Shown: positions 14,992 to 64,000 of the stretch, piece after piece | How positions within the stretch are numbered: the first letter of the stretch is position 1 | Layout: every line of letters starts with the position of its first letter | NCBI RefSeq assembly: GCF_026213295.1 | Contig: NC_079414.1 | Span: 15,591,107 to 15,655,106 of the forward strand | Direction: 5' to 3' | Source: Gadus chalcogrammus | Taxonomy: Eukaryota > Chordata > Actinopteri > Gadiformes > Gadidae | DNA: 64,000 nt | Translations under genes and position numbers: made by a program | Notes under the pieces: model-generated | Databases searched by the model: none | Told to the model about the DNA's origin: nothing | What the model saw: the letters and a program-made list of their open reading frames with translations, nothing else

Positions 14992-15445
<454 letters not shown>

Positions 15446-15449
15446 CTTT

Positions 15450-17061
15450 GTGGAGATATTTTTCTCAGAAGCTTAATGCATCAAACGCACAGGAGTGGAG
15501 ATGTCTTTGGGTCCTGAAGAGCGTGCACCAAACTGGCACATGGATCTACAGAGGACAATAATATAAATATTGTAATAATGTTTGTCTGCTATCTTACAAT
15601 AGACCCGACGAGCTGTTGTCATTGTGTGTGGGAAATGTGAACCTGTGTTATGCGTCTGGTTATTTGGTGAGTTTCGGCCGAGTGCGTAGATCTGTAATTT
15701 ATACTTGATCACTATTGCTCATTTTAAGGAAAACAAAACAAAACAAAAGGAAGTCAACTTTCTTTGCTAATTTAACCGTTGGTGAAAAATGAAGTCCCCC
15801 AGACCAGTGTTTGACCTACAATACTTCAGGTTTTAGCGTTTGTATTTATGGCATATAGACAGTTTTACTACCCAACACTAAAAGACTATCAGGGATTATG
15901 TTACAACCAAAAGAAAACCACCTGCTGTATAGAAGAGGAAAAAAACGACCCGATTTAACAGCAAGTCTTTGCACATAAACACATCAACCATGTTCACAAA
16001 TATGTCCACGTTCAAGTTGTTAATACATATTGGAGGATTGAGATTTGTTTTTTATTAAGGAAACACCGATTTTGCTCTCGTACGCCACTTCAAAACAGTT
16101 ACGATGTACTTTTTCAGTTTAATAATCGTTACTTTGTTGGTTACTGGCTCAAATACATAAGTAGTGTGACACTTAATATTGTTTTATTTCATTTTTTCTT
16201 CCTTTGTATACATAATCTTAAAAATGTTATTCTGATTTAGGTTAGCCGATTGGTTGCAGTGGGTTGACTCTCCTCCACATCCATTCACATGTCATGTAAG
16301 TTCTTTACAGAAACATATTCTCAGCTAATTTTTGTTGTTGTTGTTTTGTTGTATATGACTTTGTGTGTCCAACTCTGAGGATTAAAATGCACACACAAAA
16401 AGACCCTTGAAACCCTTTGATTGCATTGAATGGACCTGTTCTAGTGTACACGCTAAAATGAATATGCTAGCAAAGGATTTACCGCTCAAGAGAAATATGA
16501 AGGAACAACAACAGGTCTGCCCAACTACACTCCGATTCAGGTAAAACATGTCACAGTTTGATAACCTAGAGACTAAAGCCTTAGAAACCTAAATAAATGT
16601 ATCAGAATTCACCTGTACGACTACGTGAGAACAAGAGAAACGGTGCTTAAGATGTACTAAAGCCTTCCACAATGTACAGTGAACCAGAGTAAAACAGTGC
16701 ATCTGAAACATGGCCTGTCAACAAAATCACCTGACAACAGCATCATAAAATTCAGACAAAAATCAAGACAAGGATTTGATCTGTTGAAAAATGAAGATCA
16801 CCCAAACCAAACGCTTATTATTTTACGTGTTGCATTTTTCCGAACATTTTCCTCCAGATTCCATACAGGTGGTTTGCCACCCCAGTCGATCTGCCAAACT
16901 TCCATCCTTCCAACATTACATCTCCATGTATTCCCCCCTCCTTCTCTTGTTTTGAGTATGGGTCATGTACGGATAACTAGGAGAAAGAAAACGGGGCTGT
17001 GGGATGTGGGAGGATGGTGGTTTGGGGTTATTTAGGAGGGAATTACAGGCCAGGATTACCT
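15450..17061. other. AT-rich sequence downstream of sh3gl2, no gene seen
   Basis: No coding signature on either strand. On the minus strand this would be 3' flank or 3' UTR of sh3gl2. Confidence 0.4.
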
Positions 17062-17067
17062 TTTATT
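17062..17067 (-). terminator. Candidate poly(A) signal of sh3gl2
   Basis: TTTATT on the plus strand is AATAAA on the transcript, 60 nt after the stop codon. It would give a very short 3' UTR. Further AATAAA hexamers occur in AT-rich sequence below 16.2 kb, so longer forms are possible. Confidence 0.35.
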
Positions 17068-17126
17068 TAATTTTTTTTAGCCACCGTAAAACATGGCTGC
17101 CGTGGCCGCCGTCGTGCCGGGGGGTC

Positions 17127-54908
<37,782 letters not shown>

Positions 54909-55306
54909 GACTTCTACACGGTGGTTTTAGCCGGGGTGTACGTGGACTGATGCTGCAGATCGCGACAGGTAAACTCGGGTCCCACTTGCGATGGTTTTCC
55001 TTGCAAAATCGACGAGCCCCTCGATCTCTCTGCGCCGTTCTTCTAACCAAAGGAATCTCTCTTGGCAGCGGAGGGAGGGGGGGTTGAGCAAAGCCGTGAT
55101 CAGCAGGGTTGACTACTGAATGTCAAAACCACATGTCTGCACGCCGTGACGTAGGTCGTAAGCACGGTTGCGTCGTACGCGTCGTTTCTTAAAGCATCCG
55201 TCTCTCGGAGCACGACGTCCGCATCCCAGCGTACAGATAACACGACACGATCTCTAAAAAAAAACATCATCATATGAGCAAAGAAGATAAACCCAGCTTC
55301 GTGTAT

Positions 55307-55332
55307 GGGTGGGGGGGGGGGGGGGGGGGGGG
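55307..55332. repeat. G22 tract about 400 bp upstream of the sh3gl2 start codon
   Basis: GGGT is followed by 22 consecutive G. Such runs can form quadruplexes and are prone to length change. Confidence 0.95.
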
Positions 55333-55617
55333 TCGATGGATATTCTGTAATGTGCATATGTGAACATGATAGAAACGACCCAGGCACAACACAGAACACT
55401 GTTGTTGAAGTGGTTGATATGAAAACGGCCCGGGGCTGCGTTCAAAAGGGTTGTTCTTCAGCACCCTGGACAGCGCCCATAGCCAGGCTCCCTCAGGGTG
55501 CTGCTGATGCTGAAGCTGGGACGGATCAACATACTGAATCCACATTAAACACTTACATTGTACATGTTAACCACCAGTAAGTCGTGTCATTTCATAATAG
55601 CTGAATCCGACCAAATA

Positions 55618-55835
55618 GTGAAAGCCAATAGTGAAAGCCACGAAACAATAGTGAAAGCCACGAAACCTTATGGTTTCGTGGCTTTCACGGTAGAAATGTA
55701 ATTAATTAAGGTTATGTATTGTGAATAATCATAAAAGACTATAGTCATTACAATCAGAATATGGATTAAGAGTCATCTCCACAATTTGGAGTAATTTTTT
55801 ATGTATTTTTGTCCACGCCAGATGGCTTGCCTATA

Positions 55836-55894
<59 letters not shown>

Positions 55895-55960
55895 TGTATA
55901 TATGCAGGTAGGCCTTATGGTTTCGTGGCTTTCACGGTAGAAATGTAATTAAGTAAGGTT
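55618..55960. repeat. Hairpin repeat with direct copies around an (AT)n core
   Basis: GTGAAAGCCACGAAACC (55651-55667) and GGTTTCGTGGCTTTCAC (55672-55688) form a perfect 17-bp hairpin with loop TTAT. Shorter direct copies precede it. A 49-bp copy of the right side recurs at 55912-55960 after an (AT)n run at 55837-55894. This looks like a foldback element. Confidence 0.85.
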
Positions 55961-55964
55961 ATTT

Positions 55965-57550
55965 AATAGTATTATTCAGACTATTCGTCTAGCTGTTGTT
56001 TTAGTTTCAAAGCGATAGTCTTTCATACGCATAGGCTATAATTTTAATCAACTTTTAGGTGAAAAATCCCACGTGTGTGCAAATTTGCTGCTGCTGTGTG
56101 TATATTCACACTCCGACTCATAAACCACGGCTCTGTCTTACAAAAGAAACACGACCGATATCCCCTCTTCACAGAGGCGTCAGCCTAAGACAAACACACT
56201 TATTATGGCTCTACTGCTTATGCATCAGGGCACATGGTCAATGATCATCTCCACTAGGTAGTAGGCCTACCTGGGCCCCGGGGAGCAGACCCATCATTCA
56301 TTATGACACTTGTTTATCCTAGGATGTCTCTATGAAAAGGGTCCATAAGCATATTATAAGCCAGATACTTAAAAATAATGACTTTGTGGATGACCTACTC
56401 CGTCCGCTAGTAGGTCTACATTTAATAACGTATGTCATTCCACATATTCGACGGAAACTCAAGTTGAAAGAAAATGCCCCTTTGAATGTGTCATAAATAA
56501 TTAATGTATAAATTAAGCAAATTTATAGAAAATAATCTTTCGATATTCATCACCTCGAAAAATCAAAACGAAGCTTCTGCCAACAGTGGCCGCCCGGCGT
56601 TGCCAGTGGAGAAAACATGTGAGTGGCGCCATCTGGTGGACAACATGACAAAATGCATTTGAGCGAAAAATAAGTGGTTAAGACGATACATTATTGTTCG
56701 TACCCTACCCTATGGTTTATGTGTCTACAGCATCAGAACAGAATAAGCCATTATCAGCAGTATTTTGGTCAAATATTCATAGGTAATATTTTGTTTATGG
56801 TCAATTACAATAAAGTGGGCTAGTTTTAATAATGAGGTTACCCCAACAATTATTTCAATGGACACAAATAAATAAAATTATCAATAACAAGCAAGAAACA
56901 CGCTATCAATTCATATTTTTTTTATTATTTATTTAATAGCCTATAATGAGGAATGAATCTATGCTGCCACCTTGTGGTTAAAGTTTATTAAAGCATTACG
57001 CTAGGTTTCTATAAATGCAAAGGGACAATTTTTGCCGTCTGATAGTAAACAAACTTTCTAAATCCTGTAAAAATAATAAAGAGGCAAATAACTATCAACA
57101 GTTAATGGAAATGGGCAGCGAAGGCTGAATTTTCAAACCTGTTTAAAGTAAACAGAGTACTCATGAGCTCATCGATGGTGTAGGAGCCGCATCTAAGTTT
57201 TTTATGTTTTGATTGACCCAATCATTTCTCCTTCTTTCCCACCTGTGATGAGTGAACACCTGCGACAGGGGCTGATGGTGTATCCTTTAAATAGGTGACG
57301 GGAGTGCATGACGGGGAGAAGGCAGACGAGCAGATACAGTTATTGACCGTTCTGTTTGTGAAACACATTGATATAGATACTTGCTTTGCATCCTTATTTT
57401 GTTATATTTTATTTACAATAAATGACGGCCAATTGACGGCCTTGGACAGTCCAGCTCTCACTATTTTTTTTGACACAAATTGCTCACTAAACAATGCCAT
57501 CACCTGCTTTCTCAGTGTGGCAAAAAGGATGAAAACCTTGGAATTTGGGG
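55965..57550. other. AT-rich upstream sequence, no gene seen
   Basis: Around 57280-57430 TTTAAATAGG and AATAAATGACGG lie in order, vaguely like an LTR, but no boundaries are visible. Confidence 0.35.
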
Positions 57551-57559
57551 TTATAGGAA

Positions 57560-57740
57560 AAACCTGACCATGTTTTTTCGCCATTACAGATGGCATCTGA
57601 TTATTGGCATTAAGGATTCTGCTCATTGACACACCAAATACTTTTCCCCCCACCAGTACAGAGAGGGAATCAAACCAGCAGCCATGAGCCACGATAGGCC
57701 CACTCCCAGCTGTGGATCTAGAACGCTCCCCCTTTCCCAT
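57560..57740 (-). mobile_element. Possible SINE relic
   Basis: On the minus strand CTGCTGGTTTGATTCCCTCT holds a good B box; the A box part is unclear. Confidence 0.3.
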
Positions 57741-57944
57741 GCTTGCAACACAATACGTAATAGCAATTTGTAATGTCAGAGCAGAAAACAATAGTGTTTC
57801 CTCTTCCTAAGAAGAAAATGTTGGCGATACATCACAGAGGGTTGTCGGTGACCTATAAGCACGGTTCCTAACTGAGTGGCCACGCGCACAGGCTCCAACG
57901 ACAGCGCTGATGAAGTGCCCGCGTCCCGTGGCTCAGAGCTGTGT

Positions 57945-58060
57945 GTGTGTGTGCTTGTATGTGTGTGTGCTTGTATGTGTGTGTGCTTTTGTGTGTGTGG
58001 GGGGCGTAATGTGTGTGGTTATAAGGGTATGTATGTGTGTGTGCGTGTGTGTGTGCGATC
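57945..58060. repeat. Degenerate (GT)n region
   Basis: GTGTGTGTGCTTGTAT recurs three times. Confidence 0.8.
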
Positions 58061-58161
58061 CGAGGTGCATTTTGTCTTGCCCCACGAGACAATAACTCTT
58101 ACCTGTGAGTGCGCAGACAGATGTGGAGATGAACTAAATTGTTAGCAGTCATCGCTCTCAC

Positions 58162-58217
58162 CTTTGCAGGATGATGACCACGAGCACTCTGTGGTCTCCG
58201 CCCACCTCCGACACCAC
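58162..58217 (-). other. Candidate 56-nt exon, family unknown
   Basis: On the minus strand a pyrimidine-rich acceptor (CCACCCCGGGTCCACGCAG) and donor (AAAG|GTGAGAG) frame 56 nt that can read VVSEVGGDHRVLVVIILQ. The plus strand also offers an acceptor (CACCTTTGCAG at 58169), so the call is uncertain. Confidence 0.2.
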
Positions 58218-58239
58218 CTGCGTGGACCCGGGGTGGGAG

Positions 58240-59400
58240 AGAGGCGCTGTTCACGTCTGATCTTGAAGAGTCTTTCCATCATGTCCTCTGAACAATATGT
58301 TTCAATTCTTACTCCTGATTATGTTTGCAGTTCGATATTCAATATGGATTTCCTGTCAGAAGTTCATAATAAAAGGTGACTTTTCTTTCTTTTTGTACTC
58401 TATACACTATACTTTCACTGTTATCTGTATGGTACATTTTTGTCCTCCTTTTGTTCTGTTATATGCCTGGATGCAAAATGTGAGTGTCACATGTACAGTA
58501 AGTCTACAAAAAAATGTGCAACAAAAATACAGGGTTTGATGGAAAAGCCCTTGAGTTAGGGCAGTACATCTAATTGGTTAGGGGAAGGGTTCTCTATCTT
58601 TTAGAAGTCCAAAGTTTAGCTCACATATTTAGATCCCACAAGACGTACACAGGTCTTACACAAGGATCAAGGTTGACTTTTAACATAAAAGAAGCGTATT
58701 CGACTTGTTATTATTTAGCACGGGTTTGCGTCCTGAAACATCCTGAAACATCCAAGGTCTAAAAGGGTTGCTAGTCAAAGCGGTTGAGACTTCTGGACTA
58801 ATGAATATAGTATATCTTTATAACATATATAGGACAATATATTTCCCATACTGCAGTGTTGTACATTTACAACACATTCTCTAATGCTCTGTCACAGGGA
58901 CTTGAGGCAATGGAAAATATCCTATCCAAGTCTTGCAGAATACGGAACACTACGACATATTTGTAGCATCCAAAAGGTCCCCCTTTCAGCCATACAACCT
59001 ACAAGAGAGAAGCAGTGAATTTATTTCAATTTAAAGCTCATTGGATTTGTTCAGCCACCTACACAAACGACCTCTGAGCGAAGTGGTAGACGCACAGAGC
59101 CTGAAATAACCGATGTAAACCCATGAACGGCGGGGCCGTGTGATTATAACAGACCGGTACCAACTGGCCGCACGCGTGATGGAAAAACGTGGAGAAAAAA
59201 AAAACGTGCACGAGGCAAGCTGCGATCAGAGTGGCCCCGCGGTCATTTGTCACACACTGCCGCCAGCTGCGTCGCCAGGGACCCATCGGGGGCCACGGTC
59301 AAACGCGTGTGTGTGTGTTTTATGAGGTCTGCTACCCTTAACCCTGCCCGCCTCCAACCCACCCACCTGCACGCACGCACACAAGCACACAGACACACAC
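58240..59400. other. Upstream sequence, no gene seen
   Basis: Short frames only on both strands. Confidence 0.4.
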
Positions 59401-59404
59401 ACAC

Positions 59405-60120
59405 ACACATCTCACCCTACACCACTCAAACATGCTAATGCACCTATGCTGCGCTCTAATTGGTCCCAGCGATGCGCGCCCCGCTCCACCTGTGTTTGCG
59501 GGAGGCCTGGAGCTGCGGCCGGGCCGCGCCGCTGTGTGTGAGCACCGCGAGTCAGAGAGCGCGAGAGCGGGGCTAATGTTATGCAAACAAACACTTCTTT
59601 GTTGTTCGGCACTTCTTGTGCCTTCTTCCCTGCCACTGTACGAGAGAGCATGGAATAAAGACAGGGGGAGAGGGAGTGGGGGGGGGGGGGGGGTTGGAGG
59701 GAAAATAATAGAAAAATGGCGGGTAGGGGGTGTCGGGCGGGCCGGGTAGGTGGGCTTTGAATTCATTAGTGTGATTACCAAAGGTGTGCTACTTTTTGGA
59801 AGCGCTGTGTGTGTGTGTGTTCTTACCCTACAAACTTTAGCCCCGCTAATGAGGACGGGAGAAGTTGCGGTCCACGTGGGAAGGTGCTTTCCGAAGCCCC
59901 TCTAGACCCTGGAACCAAGTTATGATTATGCAGAAAGACAGTGTGAGAACAATGGCTGAACGCAGGGCTGCATCGCCCAGGACCAAAGCCCCATTATCCA
60001 CTGTTTATTAGCCCTGCCTCTCCTCCTCTATAGCGCTGCCACAGCCGCGATCAAAGCCTCCGTCCTGCACCACCGTTGTTATTGAACGGTGGAGATATTG
60101 CTTGGGCTAGACCTTCCCTC
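59405..60120. other. GC-richer sequence, no gene proven
   Basis: CpG is frequent at 59460-59570. A G16 run lies at 59678-59693. No coding family recognised. Confidence 0.4.
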
Positions 60121-60123
60121 CCC

Positions 60124-60166
60124 AGACACACACACACACACACAGACACACACACACACACACAAA
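60124..60166. repeat. (CA)n microsatellite
   Basis: Two CA runs joined by GACA. Confidence 0.9.
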
Positions 60167-60467
60167 CAACTCTCTCCCACGAGAGTCAGGAGAATTACGT
60201 CCCTGTTGTACAACAACACCTGTGCACACAAACATCCACCTTGCTGAGCCGCTGGTAGGGAGGCGGCGGCATTACCGGCCCAAGGCTCCGTTGACGCACA
60301 CACACGCCGATGCTGCTGCTGCTGCTGCTGCCGTCCACGACACCGTCTGTCTCTCCCTCTCTCTCTCTCTCTCTCATTCTCTCTGGCGTAGCCTCAAGGA
60401 CAGCAGCCTCCATGTTGCTGAGAGCTGAGGAGATTAGAGACGAGATCAACCCTGCCCTACCCTCCTG

Positions 60468-60520
60468 ACCCCCCCCCCCCCCCCCCCCCACACGTACACA
60501 AACACACACACACACAAACA
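60468..60520. repeat. C22 tract followed by CA-rich sequence
   Basis: 22 consecutive C at 60468-60489, then ACACGTACACAAACACAC. Confidence 0.9.
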
Positions 60521-60683
60521 CCCTCCATCCATCGCACCTCCACCCAGGGATCTCTGACCGTGGCTTACAGCGAGGCGGTGGCCATAAGGAACGGCTTTAG
60601 AAGGAGTCCAGGGAAGAGCTGGGCCACAATAAGGAGGACAGAGCGGGCGGAAGGATAGGAGACAAATGAGAACAAGCCAAAAG

Positions 60684-60722
60684 GTGGAGGAGGAGGAGGA
60701 GGAGGAGGAGGAGGTGGTGGTG
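60684..60722. repeat. (GGA)n / (GGT)n microsatellite
   Basis: About ten GGA units followed by GGTGGTGG. Confidence 0.9.
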
Positions 60723-61118
60723 GACCAACGACTCTACCTACAGCAGGCTATAGGGGCTCTCCTGGGGGGTTTAGTCGCGTACAGATTCTGTAACTTTCGC
60801 TCTTACCGCGGAGAGGTTGGCTCTCTCTGCCAAACACGGCTGGCTTACTGCATGACATAGAAAAAGTGCTGCGGTTGACCCCGCACCTCCGCATCCTCCC
60901 CCAGCCCGCGGCCTATACGAGATGCTCGCTGCGTCGGATGGGATTCACGTCGGCACAGAGCCTGCTGTCACTTCAGGTCTGGAGCTCTTTAGAGGAGGAA
61001 CAGAAGGACAGGGATTCCAGTGTGAAACAACCAATGAAACCTATTAATGTTATTCTTTTTTTTTTTATGTTGGATTAGATGCGGCCGTTATCATCTGTCG
61101 GCAGGAGAGGCCGATGGT

Positions 61119-61230
61119 CAGGGAGTTTGACTACATGCCTGAAAGGTTTGAAGGTTTGAGACCCAACAGCAACAGTCTACCTATAGGCATCCTTGAGCAA
61201 GAAGCCTGACCTCTACTCGCTCATTAATGG
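61119..61230 (+). mobile_element. SINE fragment
   Basis: A B box-like GGTTTGAGACCC is followed by CATCCTTGAGCAAGAAGCCT, wording common to fish tRNA-derived SINEs. Confidence 0.45.
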
Positions 61231-61645
61231 CACAATTACAAACATTGTATGTCACTTTCACCGATCAAATTCACTTCAATGAGTCCTGTTTTTTCCTGCT
61301 AATTGAGAGGGACACTATTTCAATAACCCACTCTTGACGTTCCACATACTTGTCAGCAACAAGTCAATACCCCAGATAAACATCCTCCTGTTCCGACGCC
61401 TTCTTCAAATGCAAGACTGACCCAATTAATCATCTCTTTCATTCGGTTTCCCCTCCACTGAAGTTGTTACCACGGCGATAGCAGGACAGCTACGGGAGTC
61501 TGGGGGAAATTGAGCGCTGAGCTACACCCACCTCTGGAAACACCACAACACCGTCATCCCCCGCGGACCCCAAATGCAGGACAGGAAGCGCGGAAAATAT
61601 CGTAAACATGCTGCATTATACATTTGACAAAGGCACATTTGGCTG

Positions 61646-61770
<125 letters not shown>

Positions 61771-61839
61771 CCTTGTTGAGTGGTTTTTATTTTAAACAGT
61801 GCCAAGTGTCTGCGTGATAGCACGGATATCAAAGCGATA

Positions 61840-62050
61840 TCAAAGGATGGCGCCGTATTGGCAGCGGGCGCCGGGGGAGAGCGGAGCGGGAAACTGTGTC
61901 AGGGAACCAGAAAGAAGAGACGCCGCCGCCGCCGCACTGTGAAACTTCTTCTTGTGGCGGCGGCGGCGGCCTGCAGCTGGCTCGGCTACTGGGTTTGTGT
62001 GAGTGTTTGTGGGGGAGCTGTCGCTGTCCGAGTGTGGTCTTTAAGACTGG
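61840..62050. promoter_or_regulatory. Small CpG-rich patch with (GCC)n/(GGC)n inverted repeat
   Basis: CpG-dense sequence contains GCCGCCGCCGCCGC (61922-61935) and its complement (61957-61970), which can pair across a 21-nt loop. It could be a promoter or 5' UTR of a gene I cannot see. Confidence 0.3.
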
Positions 62051-62271
62051 ACCTTGACAAGGAGCTTCTAGCGCTGCACATCAGTGTCGCCCCTGCCGTG
62101 TGCGTTTGGCGAAACACGCGTGCGAGCAAAACGTTTGTGTGCGTGTGTCTTGTCTGTGTGTGTGTGTGTGTATTTGTGTGTGTGTGCAAATAAAGGTCTG
62201 AGGACGTGCACCTGAGTATGTACATTCACAACCATTCACACAGGTATGTGTGGGTACAGCCTGTATGTGCC

Positions 62272-62392
<121 letters not shown>

Positions 62393-62448
62393 CAACAGCT
62401 TTAATCAACCTCAAAGTCAACTCATGATCCCGACCCCCCCTCCAAGAA

Positions 62449-62469
62449 CCCCCCCCCCCCCCCCCCCCC
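62449..62469. repeat. C21 tract
   Basis: 21 consecutive C. Confidence 0.9.
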
Positions 62470-62775
62470 ACACCTCTAATCTCCAGGAACGGAAGAAAGG
62501 GAGAGAAATCCCCTGGAAGAGAGAGATTAAAGAGAGAGAGGTGCTGAGATAGAGAGAACAGAGATAAAGGCAGGTCAGACATGGAGTGACTCTGGGGTTG
62601 ATTGTGTCGGGGGGGGCCAATGAAAGGGATGAGGGGATGGGGCGCGTTAGGTCCCCGTGATCAGAGTGACTCCCCCCGCGGGAGGGGCCTCTTAATGAGA
62701 ACCATAAAGGACCCAGACGACAAGGAGGGGGGACCACAAGAAAGACTGGGGGGAGGGGGGGGGGTTTCTGCTGGG

Positions 62776-62888
<113 letters not shown>

Positions 62889-62889
62889 A

Positions 62890-63780
62890 AAAGAAAGAGA
62901 GTGAGATGGAAGGAGAAATCATAAATCTTTGAATTGTATACATTTTAATAAGAGGAAGACATTTGGGAAGAAGAGGGTAAGAGGGGGTGTGGGAGTCGTT
63001 TTAACATCTTTACTGGGGTGGAGGGGGGCGGGGCCAGGTTAATTAACCCCAGGGGAGGAGGGGCTAGTCGTCTGAGGGGCGTCCTCATTTGAATATGTCA
63101 CAGAGAGCTAAGAGTGTTAAAGCAATGGCACCGCAGCACAGACACATCTGTAATGCAAACCAATGCAATAACCACAGACAGGAGAGGGAGAGAGACAGGG
63201 AGAGACAGAGACAGAGAGAATAAAAGAGAGGTAGAGATAGTGGAAAAGGGAGAAGAACAGGGTGAAGTAAGAGAGAGAGAAGGCGTGATTGGTGGGGGGC
63301 TCTTCCAAGTTAATTTGCTTGTGTGTGTGTGTCACCATTGCGCTGTTGCCACTGTATCCCCAGTGCGCCAGCAGATTTCTTAGAGTTATTAATGTTTGTC
63401 ATTAGCAGCATTACGCCAGAGGACAGTGACTCGGAAGTGAAAAAAAAGAAAAAAAAAAGAAGCTAAATTAGAATAATAAAAAAATTAAAGTGCAGAAATG
63501 TATATGGGACAAATATTGACAATAGCGGTCCCCTGGGTGCTAGGGAGGAAGAGAGGATGCAAACTATGTTAATGAATGGTAATTAACCACCAGGGCTCCA
63601 CTCTCTCCCAGAGCCCGGCTAAATTGGTCCCAGAGTTGCAGCAGGAGAGACAGTCCTGGGCCTAATCCTTTATTATAAAAAGATAAAGGAAAACGACATC
63701 ATTAGCATATGTGTGTGTGTGTGTGAGGGGAGGGGAGGGTGGGATTAAAAAAAAGTGGAATTATTTCTTGTTAATTCCTG
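62890..63780. other. Upstream sequence, no gene seen
   Basis: GA-rich at 63180-63280; otherwise short frames only. Confidence 0.4.
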
Positions 63781-63791
63781 AACGGAGCGCT

Positions 63792-63949
<158 letters not shown>

Positions 63950-64000
63950 GTTAATTGTACATAAAAAGAGGAGGAAAAAAAGGAGAAAAGGAGAAAAACC

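Noticed and set aside
57402..57791. 129-codon minus frame
   Set aside because: No recognisable domain; part overlaps a probable SINE relic.

Overview
The window looks like nuclear DNA of a ray-finned fish. It has long spliced introns, tRNA-derived SINEs and L2-type LINE debris, nested hAT and pogo-like DNA transposons, and a very high load of (CA)n/(GT)n and (GA)n microsatellites. Such microsatellite density is known from codfishes (Gadiformes), so a gadiform is my best guess; this is inference, not proof.

One protein-coding gene is certain. It is a teleost sh3gl2 (endophilin A1), read on the minus strand, with its coding region complete inside the window: start codon at 54908, stop at 17129-17127. 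I placed ten core coding exons by reading their splice sites: 54864-54908, 25767-25835, 24068-24140, 23591-23734, 22838-22971, 22253-22411, 21570-21676, 21344-21465, 17127-17323, and, between the last two, an array of four microexons (19326-19340, 19161-19172, 17848-17859, 17426-17437). This gives nine core exons plus four microexons. Intron 1 is about 29 kb. Without microexons the product is 349 residues; with all four it is 366. The human protein is 352.

The most remarkable part is the microexon array. Each microexon is 12 or 15 nt, has its own AG acceptor and GTGAG donor, keeps phase 1, and encodes Ala-Arg-Ser-Pro (one with an extra Gly). The end of exon 8 encodes the same four residues. 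The five copies use five different sets of synonymous codons. They lie in the flexible linker between the BAR and SH3 domains, so the gene can lengthen that linker by tandem Ser-Pro modules without shifting frame. Splicing of this gene has other oddities: a GC donor for intron 2, a pyrimidine-rich stretch of about 430 nt ahead of exon 3, and a long (UG)n run almost touching the exon 5 acceptor.

Layout: 1-17.1 kb is downstream of sh3gl2 and holds microsatellites, SINE pieces and a few unexplained coding-like scraps. 17.1-25.8 kb holds exons 2 to the end. 25.8-54.9 kb is intron 1, with an L2-type LINE tail, two SINEs of one family, a hAT element carrying a nested pogo-like element, duplicated minisatellites, and a CpG-rich TATA-bearing spot at 35.5 kb. 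About 54.2-55.3 kb is the CpG-rich promoter region. 55.3-64 kb is upstream, with hairpin repeats and microsatellites but no gene I can prove. In human, CNTLN lies upstream and ADAMTSL1 downstream of SH3GL2; I did not find either here.
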